From NCBI GenBank assembly GCA_028583685.1, contig JAMXIF010000042.1, forward strand, positions 19,087,666 through 19,151,665: DNA of 64,000 nucleotides, given 5' to 3'. Positions 10,625 to 22,449 of this stretch are shown here, one piece after another; positions within the stretch are counted from its first letter, which is position 1; every line of letters starts with the position of its first letter. A model generated the notes under the pieces. That model was not told the DNA's origin. It ran no database searches and saw only the letters and a program-made list of their open reading frames with translations. The stretch is from Petaurus breviceps papuanus. Lineage: Eukaryota > Chordata > Mammalia > Diprotodontia > Petauridae. Made by a program: the position numbers and the translations under genes.

Positions 10625-13525
10625 ATGTAGAGAATCTTGGGAAAACGCCAGAGTAAGATGTAACCTAGGGCTCCACTTTCCCTTAATACCTCAAATGAGC
10701 AAAAAAGGTACATAGTCAAGCAATAAAAGCAATTATTCTAGAAGAAGAGAAATCAAATAAGTCATCATCTAATTCTTATGTTAAAAACAAAATTAAGACC
10801 TCAGGTAAATTTCAAAAACACATAAAATCTAGCAATTTTCATATTTCTAAACGGTAGATAGACATAAAGATAAACAAGAGGGAAAACAAAGAACTAAGCA
10901 GATTGTTCAGAAGAAATTAGATTTAAATCACTTTCAGTGATTGTCAAATGGGAATATTAAAGACCATAAATATTTCTCGGTATTCCAGAGTACCTTTACA
11001 AAAACTGATCTTGTCCTAGTTTATAAAGATAGCATAAACAAAGATTAAAGGCAGAATAAATACTTTAGGACTAAAAAAAATAATAAATGAAATATAAACA
11101 AAAGGAATAGGCCAAAATGGAAGTTAATGATCTTTTGAATAATAAGTGAGTCAAAGAATTTAATAACAAAAGCAATATATAATTATGTTAAAGATAATGA
11201 AACAAGGATGGGGCTTAAAAAATTATGGTATATAGATGAAACAATCCTTGGAGGAAAATTTCTCTTTGAAAACTTAGATTAATTATTGATGAAGCAACAA
11301 TGAAATTTAAGAATTTTTTAAATTAACAACCTTGACAATATAAGGAAGAAATAAAAATAGAGAAAATAAAATAGTATAGAACTGATTAAATTTAGAATCT
11401 TTTGAAAATATTAATATGATATATGAACTATTAGCTAACCTGATAATATTGAGAAAAATTAAATTACCAAAATTTTAAAAATGAACAAGGTGAATTCACG
11501 TCAGGGGAGAAATAATGAGAATTATGATGTATAGTAGCCTCACATACTACATTCCACCAAAATTTATTTAAAGGAAGAAGATGAACATATATGTGATATG
11601 TATATATATAGGTATATATGTAAAATGTATGTATTCACATGTATCCTTTAACTACAAAAACATGGCTCTGGGGAGGAAGGATGACAAAGGTAGGTATATG
11701 ATCCCCCGTTCTCCAAGGGATATCACAGTTTTTACCTTGGAGGGAACAGATAAAGAGTCATGACTGTGCTTCTTTTCTTCACTCACCTATCTCCAAAAGG
11801 GATTGCTCTCTAGATTTACATCTCTATCAACCCCTCTCCAATACTTCTTGTCTAGGATGGTATGATTTTAGAGGTTCCAGATAAAAGTCATTTCCCTGGT
11901 AGCTGGTAAGGAGAATAACCCCCAAGTTTATACCAGCCAACTTCTTCCCTTTATACCAAATGCCACTTACACAAAAGACCATCATAAATAATGCATAGCA
12001 AGTAAATCCATTTATTCAGGCAAAGAGCAAACAGAATGAAAAAGTTATACAGATTAGAATGTACCAGAAAATTCATGAATCAATTATATTGTCTCTCAGA
12101 GCAAGATGCGATCTCAGTTCACACTAAGAGAGAAGACACAAACTCACCCAAAGGGTGAATTATCCTGGGAAACAAGTTGGAAACCAGCAAAAGGAGCTGG
12201 CTTTCCCTAGATATCTTCAGCTTCCAAAGTATTTTTATAAGTCTCCCTCCTGAAAATGTCTAGAATTATATGGTGGCTTTCCTTGAAGCCACTAACACAA
12301 ATTCTACCCCTCACATAGGTCTGGAATGTCACATCAGAATTTTCTCCATGATTTAGGAGTCATATATCTTTCTGCAAATGCAAAGGCATGCAAAATGCCC
12401 CAGGCTTGGTTGGAAGCCTAGTTACATTCACAAAATAAAAAATATTAAATTCCAAGTTGATGAAACAAGAAATAGAGATATTAATCCAATATCAGAAAGA
12501 AAAAAAGAAATTGAGGAAGTCATGAATGAAGAGCCTAAGAAGGAAAAATTCAAGTTAAAAGGAATTCAAATTAATTCTGTCAAATACTTACAGAAAATAC
12601 TTATGCTGCAAAAATTCTCAACAAAAGTAGAGAAGACACTGTATCAAGTGAATTTTATGAGTTAAATATGGGTATGATCTCCAAAAAGGTGAGAGAAAAA
12701 CAAAGAATAAGAACAACAGATTTCTATCACTGAAATACATTAATGTAAATATTTTAGATAAAATATTCACAAGGAAACTACAGCAAGATATAGAGAAAAT
12801 TATTCACAATATACAGGGTTTGAAAGGATGGTTTGATATTATGAAAACAATGAATATCATATAAACAAATGACGGAAAATATAATGTAGTTAAAGTCTTT
12901 TAAAATGCAACACTAATTTTTGCTAAAAATCTTGAAATTTATAGTCATGGAAGGGCTTTTATTTAATAGGATTAAAATCATATATAAAACTGTGACCTAA
13001 CATTATTTGTAATAGAGAAAAACTGGAAGATTTCCTGGTACAAACAGGTAGAAAGCAAGATATCCCTCTTTTTAATATTTTATAGAATGTGTGTATGTAT
13101 ATATGCATGCATAATATCAGAAGTGCTAGCTACATCCATATGAAAGAATGAAATCAAGGATATAAACAAAATGGAGAAAATGTTCCCCCTACATACAGGT
13201 ATTTTGAGGTTATAAATAAAAATGCTCGTAGACAGTTGATGGGGGAGGGGGGGGAACTAGTTGATATGATTGATAGCTTCAATAAAGTAGCAAGATACCA
13301 AAAAAAAAATCCACAAAAACATAGCAATTCTATACAATACTAAGAAAAATAAGAAGAAATGTTAATGGTAGAAATTCCATTCAAAATAACTATAAAATGC
13401 ATACATTAAATTGAACTTACAAGATTTCTATAAATACAAGCACAAAAATATTCTTTACATATATAGAGGAAGACACATAATAGGAGACAGTCCTATGCCC
13501 ATGGTTTGGTCATGTCAATGTAATA
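10625..13525 (+). mobile_element. L1 LINE, decayed, with internal loss and an insert
   Basis: The 5' edge 'gggaaaacgccagagtaaga' looks like the L1 leader. By about 10980 the sequence already matches the end of the ORF2 endonuclease ('gtacctttacaaaaactgat', compare FTKIDHVLGH), so ORF1 and early ORF2 are lost. Linker and RT segments follow to about 13420 ('aaggtgaattcacgtcagg', 'ccaatatcagaaagaaaaa', 'aaattccattcaaaataact'). Many stops and indels show great age. L1 sequence stops near 11560 and resumes near 12420. Confidence 0.75.
11560..12420 (-). mobile_element. Probable LTR element inserted in the L1
   Basis: This 0.86 kb block interrupts the L1 reading order and has a different base composition. 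On the minus strand it shows a TATA-like box (about 12235-12225) and an AATAAA at 12013-12008, the order expected of a solo LTR. Terminal TG/CA and a target-site duplication were not resolved, so family and exact ends are uncertain. Fossil. Confidence 0.4.
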
Positions 13526-13914
13526 CAAGTGATAGTAAACCTAACTTAATTTATTACTGTTGTTAGACTGTTTTTATTGATTTTTAAAGACAGGATAATG
13601 AATTTAAATTTTGGGGGAAAAAAAGTCAGAAGTCTTCTAATTAGAGCACTGGGAACACAAAGAAGGTCAAAGATGTTTTTCTTTGAAGAGGGATCAGACT
13701 GATTTTGTTTGGCCCCAGAGAACTGAGTTAGATTTAAGACTTAGAAGATAAGGAGAGGAAGATTTCCATTTAAAAAGTAAATGTATTTGCAACGATTCTT
13801 GTAGTACATGCTCTGGAGTTACTGTCCTCCATCTCACTAGAATTTTCAAATCAGATCCCCAGAGGATGGAGGCTACTTTCTCATCCAGGGTCCTAGGTGA
13901 ACTGGAAGGACTGG

Positions 13915-14005
13915 AGAGGGGGATAAATGCATGTATATATGCATGTATGTATGTATACACATACATAAGTACGGGTATATGTATATACACATACATTTAG
14001 ATATA
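13915..14005. repeat. (ATGT/ACAT)-rich simple repeat
   Basis: Alternating 'gcatgtatgtatgtatacac' and 'tatatacacatacat' motifs form a degenerate tetranucleotide repeat next to the 3' end of the following antisense L1. The minus-strand open frame 13996-13694 (100 aa) begins within it and is not credible as a gene. Confidence 0.7.
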
Positions 14006-14009
14006 TAGC

Positions 14010-14510
14010 TATATATTTTTTTCAATTATTTTCTCTTCTCTTTTACTGAGAAAAAAGAAAAAAGAGAAATCAACAGCCTTGTAAGAACTATGAATAGTCA
14101 AAAAAAATTCCCACACTGATCATGTAAAAATATATACCTCATTCTGTATCTTGAGGCCATTATGTCTGTCAGGAAATAAGTACTATTTTTCCTCATGAGT
14201 CTTCTGAAATTATGGCTAATCATTGCAATAAACAGATTTCTCAAGGTTTTCAAAGAAGTTCATCTTTTTGATGTTGCTACATAAATTGTTCTGCTACATT
14301 CTGAATCAGTTGATATATGTCATCCCAGGTACTCTGAAACAATTCCTTTCATCAGTTTTTATGACACAATGATGTTCCATTATTCACAGAACAGAAGGTG
14401 TTCAGTCATTTCCCAGTTGATGCCCAGTTAGATCTTTGCCACTATAAAAAACAGCTCTTATACATATTTTGGCATCTGTTCTTGCTTCTTACATCAGGTT
14501 AGGACCCTCT
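14010..14510 (-). mobile_element. L1 LINE 3' end
   Basis: The plus strand carries the inverted L1 3' region: 'caattattttctcttctc', 'tcatgagtcttctgaaatt', 'tcatttcccagttgatgccc' and 'tctttgccactataaaaaac'. The same blocks appear in sense orientation at 36300-37110, which supports the call. A 5'-truncated old insertion. Confidence 0.7.
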
Positions 14511-14694
14511 GTGACAGACCAGGGATTCCTTTATGTCCTGATGTACTTCATTATGATACAAGTCTTTATTCATTGTGTTGGAATGTTCTATGCATGCACT
14601 CCTGGCTAAGTCCAACCTCAGTGTCCCCAGAACTCTCTGTCTCCCTATGCTGACCTGGGCACCGAGATGCTTTCTTCTGGGGGTGGGGAACGTT

Positions 14695-15004
14695 TTGTTA
14701 TAGGAATGTAAAATTTTAACATCTTCCCTGTCCCTAGGTTAAGTGCACCTGGAGTCTGTGGTGAGAGCTTGTTTTTCAGGAGATACTTTGTGATCGGGCA
14801 GTGGGTCAAGAGGGTTGTTACTTTCTCTGACCCGGGAGAAGGCTATATAAGCCCTGATGGGAGGCTTTGTTTTGGGGCTTTGAGAAGTGTTGTGTGATTT
14901 GAACAGATGAGACTCTGGGCAGCTGTTGAGAGCCTCCCTGCCCCTGTCTTTGAAAACCTTGTGTTGGCAGCCACCCTGGGGATACTGGGGTGCTTGGTTC
15001 TACA
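14695..15004 (+). repeat. 5' LTR of the ERV fossil
   Basis: Starts TGTTATAGG, contains the promoter-like 'aaggctatataagccctga' (TATA at 14844) and ends ...tggttctaca. It is shorter than its partner and than the solo LTR at 4.0-4.5 kb. Confidence 0.8.
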
Positions 15005-15677
15005 GATGGCATCACGAACAGGATCTGCAGAGTAAAAGGAAAGTATGGGGGCTGGGGTAATTGTTTGTTTCCCAGTTGTGGTAGCTGTGACTCTGTGGAG
15101 CCATGGACCAGGAGAGAAGAGTGGCCTGCATGCAGACTTCACTGAGCTGAGAGCGGGAATGGTGAGCTGCCTGCATCGGGACCTGGGCAGAAGCCAGGAG
15201 CGGCTGCCGCCTGCGGGAGGAGAAGGAACCCAGGAGTTAGGAATTCAACCACTGGCCAAGATAAGGACTGTGGGGTAAGGCAGGAGTGTTTCTTGCTGCA
15301 TCCCACAGTTTGGGACCCAGGGGGAGGATGGACTTGTGTCTATGATGGGTGGGGTGAAGGGCCATGGACCCCCAAGGATCCCACCCTGTTGGTTTTTTGC
15401 CCAGTCTCCTCTCAGGACTTGTAAGCAGGAGTTGTAGCAATGTGAGGGGAAGGACACCCTCCTCCCCACAAGAGAATTTTATTTGGATATTTTTTGTTTT
15501 GTATTGAGGGGATGCACCTGGATGTACTTTATGTTTGTTTAAGGTCCAATGGCCACTTTGGTAACAAAATGTGATGTTTCTATTTTGTGAGCATTAAGTT
15601 GTACCTAAAGAGTCATTAATGCTAATTCAAATGTAAATTGCCTATGCAATGGGCATGAAATACCTTGGGGGTCAAAT

Positions 15678-16228
15678 GTTATAGGAATGTAAATTTGTAA
15701 GATCTTCCCTGCCCCTAAGCCCTTTGATAGGCTTAACTGCACCTGGAGCCTGTGGTGGGAGGCTTGTTTTTCAGGAGATACTTTGTGATTTGGCTGTGGG
15801 TGAAGAGGGTTGTGACATTCTCTGAGCCTGGAGAAGGCTTTATAAACCTTGATGTGAGCCGTTGTTTTGGGGCTCACTTTGAGAAGTGTGTCATCTTACC
15901 AGACAAGACTCTGGGAAACTCTTGAGAACCCCCCCCCCCTTTGAAAACCCAGATGTTGATGCTTCCCTCTCTGACTAGGTATGGATGTAATGGTCAAGAC
16001 AGTTGGAGGCCTGTCTGCTTGATATGTTTTTCTGTTTTCTTGTAACTTCTGTCTGTATACTCTGAAGTTCAGGGTGCTGACTTTTTCCCCTGAACAAGGT
16101 AGATGATATATTTGATTGATTAAAGCAAGATTGTTAACCCATTTTGAGTTGCTTTCCTTTAGAAAAGCAGATCTAAGAACCAGTGTTGGCAGTCACCCTG
16201 GGGCTGCTGGGGTGCTTGTGGCTACACT
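15678..16228 (+). repeat. 3' LTR of the ERV fossil
   Basis: Starts TGTTATAGG, has a 'ggctttataaacc' TATA region near 15838 and an ATTAAA poly-A signal near 16119, and ends 'gcttgtggctaca'. Order of U3, R and U5 parts is as expected. Confidence 0.8.
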
Positions 16229-16907
16229 TTTTAAATCCTGTAGCCCATAAGCCCACATTGCTATGCTTCCTTCAACTTTTATCAGTTGATACATATTAAC
16301 TGTCTAGACTTTATTATCTTTTAAAAAGAGGTTACTAAGCTGGCATTTTTGGTATAAAACACCCCCTCAAAGCCATACTTTCCTAGCAGTCCATACAGAG
16401 TTCATGAAAATGGTGCCTCAGGCTTAATGAATACATGTGACAGAGAGATAATTCACCACTTCTGATTGCTAGAAGAGACTTTTTACCCTGAATAGAGCTG
16501 CTCATGAAATTCCCTTTGACCATTGTGTAGCTTTATGCATAACACCTTGGAAAATCTTATCTACCTTGCTTAAATGAATCTAGCTTGCCCTTCCTACCTG
16601 GGATTCCAATGAAAAACTCAAATCCTCCAAACCTTCAAAGTTTACCAGGTCTTCAACTGAACAAGGAAAGGGGGAGATTGAAGATCTACCCTCCAACTCA
16701 AGTGTTTCCTATCAGGGGCTTAACTGGAACTACTTTCTCCTCATTCACCTATGGTTTTTAAACTGGTTTGCTCTTTTTAGAAGACCCATAGGGTGTGACC
16801 AATTATCCACAGCAAATAGAAAAAAATCTCTTGGGCAACATCACTCCATTTCATCTAATAGCTTCAAGGTCTAATTATTCCTTTCTAATGTCCTAATTTG
16901 TTTGATG

Positions 16908-17040
16908 GATTGATTCAATAGGAGTGTTCTCACCTGGTTATGATAGTTACTTTAAGTGAGATATGTTAAAGATTGATTCAATAGAAGTGTTTTCACCTGA
17001 TGAAAGTATCAGGGCTACAATATGTTAGTTATTTTAAGGG
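16908..17040. repeat. Two-copy tandem duplication (~63 bp unit)
   Basis: 'gattgattcaatagnagtgt' followed by 't(c/t)tcacctg' occurs at about 16914 and again at about 16975, each time followed by a related 'gttattttaag'-type segment. A local tandem duplication of unknown function. Confidence 0.6.
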
Positions 17041-17094
17041 GGATGAAGTGATTGATTGACTCAACCCCAACTTCTACAATTAGAAGTGTCCAAA

Positions 17095-17245
17095 AGTAGA
17101 ATGAGTTGCCTGGGAAGGGAGTGCAAATCTTCATACAGAAGCTAGGGGACTGCTTTTAGGTGATGATTCAAAAGGAATTCTTGTTCAGGTATGAGTTGGA
17201 ATTGCTTACCTCCAAAGTCTCTTCCAAATCTGGGACTTTTGGATT
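17095..17245 (+). mobile_element. CR1/L3-type tail (SINE or LINE 3' end)
   Basis: 'aattcttgttcaggtatgag' followed by 'cctccaaagtctcttccaaa' matches the CR1/L3-like 3' terminus seen in other SINEs here. The head is not recognisable. The 102-codon minus frame at 17450-17142 overlaps it. Confidence 0.45.
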
Positions 17246-18865
17246 GATAGATCCTACCTACTCTGTTATTCATTGAACTTAAATATAGCAGAGAAATACA
17301 TATTAAAATGACCATACTGGAAAGTGCAACATAATAAAATATTATCTCTATGCTGGACTTAGCTATGCATTCTTCTTTCCATCTTTTGTACATGCTCTTG
17401 AGAAATGTAAGCTCAGAACATTTGTTATACAGGCCCATTGGTGCCACCACTCACTGTTTTCTTCCTAATCTAGATCACCTGGGATTAAATTATTTGAATT
17501 TTACTTTTGACAGCCTCTCATCATTTTTTTAGACATATCCCATGATATCATAGGATGGTCATGGCATCAAATACATCTTTCCTCTGCATTTTGGATTATT
17601 TTCGTAAAATCTAAACTCCATAATTGAGGATGTTCAACATTTTCTTCTTAGGCATTTCAAACTCTAAAATGACATGGTCATTGCCCAATTTTCCCTTTTC
17701 TTCTATATCGGTTCTTTTTTCTTGGTTAATACAGAATTGTTAAGTGATCAAGAAGGCAAGGCAGGAAGCTATCAGAGATTGGCTTTTAGTGGTTAAGACT
17801 TTCATGGATTGGCTAGATATTTGAAAACTCTTTACTATTACATCTTATATTGGAACTATTTCCCATAAGAAGATGAACATAAACTTCTGCCCTCTCCCCA
17901 AGCATACATAGCTAATATACCACCACACCCTATAGCTGGGGAAGGCACAGTGTTTATAGACATCCCCCTCAGATGGATATGTGCATTTGTCTGGGAGGAG
18001 CCAGACCATGTGGGTGGGCAGGTGGTGCACTACTTACCATGCAAGTTTATGTCTCTCCTTAGAGCTGCCTGGAGTTAAACTAGGAAGATAATTGTTTAAA
18101 AGGAAGGCAATGGCAAATAAATGATAATAGTAATAAAACTACTTTCAGAATACCAAAGGCCACTGAAGGAAGGAAATTTACTATACAAAAGACATGGCAG
18201 GAGGAATGCCAAGAGACATGCTGACTGACTCATGAGAAATTTACAACATAATTGACAGGAAATTATAGCTTGAGCTGAAGTGACAAGTCATTAAATGAAT
18301 ATCAGAGAAAATAAACTGAAAATGATATTCCTCTGAGACAAATAACCCTCTAGGATGCTACCAAGAAACTAGTAGCAAATGTGCACTCTGAAAGGATGAA
18401 GAACATCCAAGTAACATTTGTGGTGACAAATGGTGACAAATAGTGAAGGATGACTTCAACGAGAGAAAGGGAGGGTGAAATATTCTAGTTTCTTAACATT
18501 TGGAAGCAAGGGAATATGTATGAATAAAGCCTACTTGGAAAAAAAAAGTGGGAGTTGCCTGGAAGAAGAAAGAGAGAATCAGGATAGCAGAAGGACTTGA
18601 GCATTTGATTGACTGTGGGGCAGTTAATCTATTCACCTTGAACTGACTGACTTGGCAGTTAAACACCTGCATGCTGACCCCTCACAATCTTAAATCACAC
18701 CATGGAGACTGTAAAGGCCAACTTATCCTAAGGCTCTTCTGGCACCAGCAAGTGAACTCTTTATTCAGACAGCAGGGGTTGCTACTGGTAAAACCATTGA
18801 CAAAGCTTCAGGTTTAGAAGATTAACTAAAATCACTATGTTGTAAATCTCTGGCAAATGACAAAT

Positions 18866-19096
18866 ATGTTGTTGTTGTTGAGTTGTGTCTGATTCCTTGT
18901 GAGCCCTTTTGGGGTTTTCTTGATAAAGATACTGAATATGTTTTATAGATGAGGAAACTGAGGCAAATAAGTGATAAGTGACTTGCTCCAAGATCACATA
19001 GCAAGTAAGTGTCTGAGGCCAGAGTTGAACTCAGGAACAGGAATCTTCCAGACTCCAGGCCCAGCCCTCCATCTACTGCACCACCTGACTCCCCCT
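18866..19096 (-). mobile_element. MAR1-type SINE
   Basis: Inverted full-length layout: 'tgttgttgttgttgagttgt' tail, 'cttttggggttttcttgata', 'gatgaggaaactgaggcaaa', 'agcaagtaagtgtctgaggc', and inverted tRNA head 'ctgcaccacctgactcccc'. Confidence 0.8.
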
Positions 19097-19139
19097 AATG
19101 AACAAGTACACAGAAAAAAAAAAATAGTTCAGAGTAACT

Positions 19140-19310
19140 TAGACTTTTAGCTTTAGAGCTGAAAGTAACCTTAAGAGGTCACCTAACTGAACACTTTCAT
19201 TTTATGGAGCTCAAGCAAACAGGACAGAGAAATTAAGTGATTTAGCTAGTATCACACATAAGGAAGTGGCAAAAGGAAGATTTGGGACACAATATCCAAG
19301 CAGTTTTCTG
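19140..19310 (-). mobile_element. CORE-SINE, diverged
   Basis: 'ttagagctgaaagtaacctt' and 'cattttatggagctcaagca', then 'agtatcacacataaggaagt', give the inverted CORE-SINE order. Confidence 0.55.
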
Positions 19311-19674
19311 GAAGACTTAGAATCAAAGTCCTGCTAGGATTCTCTGATGTTTATTCTGTGACTGAATTTAGGACCCTTCTAAGATGCTATGACTTATCTA
19401 CTGTATATCCAATCTCCATTTGCAGTGGTGGAGAGAAATCTCCCAGTGACAGAATCACATCCTTGATGTATTGACAAATATTGGCTTTCTTGAGATATTC
19501 TTCTACCAATATATTTTTATTTTTCTGACTATCTTAAAATCTCACCCATCTAAAAACTCAGTTGCTTGGCAATTTTAACTACCTGCAACACAACTGAGAA
19601 TCAGAGCCATCAAAAAGGGGTTTCGATCAACCAAAACAGATGTTTCAAGCCCTCTATACACACTGCTGTGACTT

Positions 19675-19830
19675 AGAGAATTTTACACCTAGAAGAAACT
19701 TAGTACTCATACAGTCCCTACCAAAGCCTAGAAAGGGGAAAAATGATTAGCCTGAAGTGACAGTCAAAGCTGGAACTCCTGACTAGTAGGAAAGTGACCC
19801 ATCAGCTACACCACTCTGCTTCTCAAAAAT
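19675..19830 (-). mobile_element. CORE-SINE, diverged
   Basis: 'ttacacctagaagaaactta', 'gattagcctgaagtgacagt' and the closing 'gctacaccactctgcttctc' (inverted tRNA head) support a weak antisense copy. Confidence 0.5.
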
Positions 19831-20227
19831 ATCTGAGCCTCTAATTCAGTGTCTATTTACTCTTAATTTATACACCATAATAATAAGCTTTCTTATCTGT
19901 TTTCCAAAGTCAGAGCAAATTAGAAGCAATTCAGAAGGGTAAGAAACTTCTATCTGCAGACCTAGGGACAGCAGGGACAAATGATAGCTGATAGTAGTGG
20001 GGGTGGGGAGAGAAAAAGAAATTCCTTACATATCAAAATTGGCACTGAGGCTATCAGAGTACCATCATTGATGATCACCTTGAGGACTCAGACTCATTAT
20101 CCAAAGTTTAAATTATGTTCAGCATTCTCTGTTTAAGAAGCCAGGGGAGTGATTTTAAAAAGATTTCAATCCAAAAAATGCTTAGAATACAAAGTTTTGG
20201 TGCATAGAGGAATAAACTACCTAGGTA

Positions 20228-20246
20228 AAAAAAAAAAAAAAAAAAA
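20228..20246. repeat. Poly-A tract
   Basis: A run of about 19 A. No clear retroposon body precedes it, so it may be an orphan tail or a simple repeat. Confidence 0.8.
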
Positions 20247-20264
20247 GGCCTCGACTAGCCAAAA

Positions 20265-20560
20265 GAATTCTTTTTAATCAACCAAGAATCATTTATTAAG
20301 TGTTAACTATATGTAGGGCACCAGCACTAAGACCTGGAGATACAAAGGAAAAGAAACAATTTGCAGTAAGGAAGAGTTTACATTCTAATGAGGGAGATAA
20401 CAAAGACATATATAAAGATATGCTGCATAAAGGTAAAGCGGATGAACATGAATGAATATTAAGTAGTTAAATAGGAGGTTGTTTGAGAGGGAGGGACTCT
20501 TACAGGATGGTGCCTGAGGAGTAGGAGTTTAAAGGAAGAGTATACACATGCTGAGTACAT
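20265..20560 (-). mobile_element. L2 LINE 3' fragment
   Basis: 'aagaatcatttattaagtgt', 'ctggagatacaaaggaaaag' and 'agtttacattctaatgaggg' are the inverted L2 terminus. The following block with 'gagggagggactcttacagg' is more diverged. Confidence 0.65.
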
Positions 20561-20607
20561 TTTAAGCATCTGAGACAGCAATGGCATCTCCCTGGGGCTG
20601 AGAGTGG

Positions 20608-20770
20608 TTAATGGTTAGCATTTTTGCTTTACACATATTGTCCCACTTGATCCTCATAAGGACCCTGGGAGGGAGGTGCTATACTTATCTCATTTTCCAG
20701 ATGGGGAAACTGAGGTTGGGAGAGGTTAAGAGGCTTGCCCATCTATGCAGAGCTAGAGACCGGAATTGGC
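20608..20770 (-). mobile_element. CORE-SINE (Mon-1/MIR type)
   Basis: 'tcccacttgatcctcataag', 'tcattttccagatggggaaa' and 'ctgaggttgggagaggttaa' are the inverted CORE-SINE body. An open frame over it (20611-20823) is incidental. Confidence 0.7.
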
Positions 20771-20771
20771 A

Positions 20772-20940
20772 TGGCAAGGAAAACACAGGGCTTTGGAGCA
20801 ATAGGCTTGGGCTCAGGTCCTGACCCTGCTCTTTTCTAGCTATTGACCTTGGCTAGATTGGTGAGCCCATTTTATTTTCAGTTGTAATGTGATGATAATA
20901 ATCCTTCTCCAACCTACCTCAGAGTTGTTTCAAGGCTTCC
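20772..20940 (+). mobile_element. MIR-type SINE
   Basis: 'cagggctttggagcaatagg', 'ctattgaccttggctagatt' and 'ctacctcagagttgtttcaa' follow the MIR order. It lies head to head with the preceding antisense copy. Confidence 0.6.
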
Positions 20941-21314
20941 ATTTTTTTTTCTATATAATCTCTATAAATGCCTATCTGCTGCTCAAATGTGAGAGATGCT
21001 ACTACCCCCTACACAGTTCTTCATAGTTTTTTCACACGGAGTACCACAAAGATCCAAATATACAGGAGACTGTCTTCTCTCCCCATCCCCGCTATAATTT
21101 ATGTAAAACATGAGCATCAGCGGCAGCATTTTCAATATATATTCATTTTCAACCAAATACAATATACAACCAAATCTAATTTACCAATTGTAATCTTCTG
21201 CTTGTAGAACCATAGTCTAATGGCTATCCAAGTAGAGCCATTTACCAACACCATGCCCTCATTAGGTAAATGTGACAATGAGAAAGCGGTCTACACTCAG
21301 TGCCTCCACTTCCT

Positions 21315-21900
21315 TTCCTCTTACTCTCTTCCAATCCCTCTGTAAATGGGCTTCCAACCTCATCATTCAACTGAAACTATTCTCTCCAAAGTTACCAATG
21401 ATCTCTTAATTACCAAGTCTAATAGCCTTTTCTCAATCCTCATTCTTCTCAATTTATCTGAGTATTTGATACAGCTGATCACCCTCTCCTACTGGATCCT
21501 CTATCTCAGAAAAGCTTTTGTAGCAGTGCTCTCTCCTGGTTCTTCTTTCTTCCTGACCACTGCTCCATCTCCTATGCCGGCTCTTCATCCATAGCAGACC
21601 CTCTCACCCTGGGTGTCCTCCAAGGTGCTGTCCTGGGCTCTCTTTTTCTTTTTAGCCTTTAGCATTTTACTTAGTGATCTCATTGGCTCCCATGTGTCCA
21701 ACTATCATCTCTAAGTAGATGATTCCCAATAGGCATAGTTAGCCCTAGTCTTTCTTATGAGTTATAATTTTATATCACAAACTATTGGACATCCCAAATT
21801 GGATGCTTTTTATGAACTCAAAATCCACGTTCTGAAACATAACTCATTATCTTCTTCCCCTCTGTCCCTTCCCTATTTAATGCGCCCTTCTTGTTTGTTT
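21315..21900 (+). mobile_element. L2 LINE, ~0.6 kb 3' part
   Basis: Long colinear match to the L2 region upstream of its terminus: 'ctccaaagttaccaatgatc', 'gagtatttgatacagctgat', 'ctctcctggttcttctttct', 'gggtgtcctccaaggtgctg', 'ggacatcccaaattggatgc' and 'cattatcttcttcccctctg'. In active L2 this stretch codes for the C-terminal part of the reverse transcriptase; here it is decayed. The small open frame at 21346-21594 is a remnant, not a gene. Confidence 0.8.
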
Positions 21901-22189
21901 GTTTAATGTCAAGGACAAGTTACTTGAGCTCTCATTGCTGCTGAGGAACTCTAAAACTATCTGTTTCAGACTAGGTTGAGATCTGTAATAGTAAAGGGAG
22001 TTTCTACAAAGGAAGTTACTCTACACTGGTGAAATCATAGGTTAGCCTTTTCCCCACCCTGATAAAAAAGAGTTCTGAGGGAACATTAGAAATCCAGAAA
22101 CATGAAGAATTAGAAAGAATGCAGAACCAATACAATTATTTTAATCATGAAATAGAAAAAAAAAAGTGAACTTCAGATAGCAAGACTTT

Positions 22190-22352
22190 TTTTATTTTTT
22201 TGGATTTTTGAAGTGGGAAGGCAAGGCAATTGGGGTTAAGTGATTGCCCAAGGTCACAGGGCTAATAAGTGTTAAGTGTCTGAGTCTGGATTTGAACTCA
22301 GGTCCTCCTGACTCCAGGGCAGGTGCTCTATTCACTGCACCACCTAGTGGCC
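22190..22352 (-). mobile_element. Short poly-A tRNA SINE, subfamily A
   Basis: A T-rich stretch, then 'caattggggttaagtgattg', 'ggatttgaactcaggtcctc' and 'cactgcaccacctagtggcc' give the inverted element. Flanks 'agcaagact' and 'agtaagact' look like a slightly diverged target-site duplication. Confidence 0.75.
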
Positions 22353-22449
22353 CATAGAAAGTAAGACTCTTAAATTTGTTTCATTAGGAGTGGGGATTCA
22401 GCCTAGAGCAAAACAAGAAAGTTGTTTAAAAGTCTGAAGGTTAAAAATA

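Larger units (their letters stand above)
14695..16228 (+). mobile_element. Endogenous retrovirus fossil, LTR-internal-LTR
   Basis: Two related direct repeats (about 14695-15004 and 15678-16228), each opening TGTTATAGGAATGTAAA and closing ...CTACA, flank only about 670 bases. A primer-binding-like site, tggcatcacgaacaggat, starts at about 15007, just after the 5' LTR. No gag, pol or env coding is recognisable inside, so the copy is broken and strongly reduced, or belongs to a nonautonomous family. The LTRs differ clearly from each other, implying an old insertion. A 5-bp flanking duplication (cgttt/ctttt) is only approximate. Class is uncertain; MaLR-like or ERVL-like is a guess. Confidence 0.8.

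Noticed and set aside
14818-15278. Overlapping ORFs in the GC-richer block
   Set aside because: Lie in the LTR and noncoding internal part of the ERV fossil; no viral or host protein similarity recognised.
17142-17450. 102-codon minus ORF with a membrane-like segment
   Set aside because: Overlaps a CR1/L3-type tail, lacks splice or poly-A context and shows no recognisable domain.
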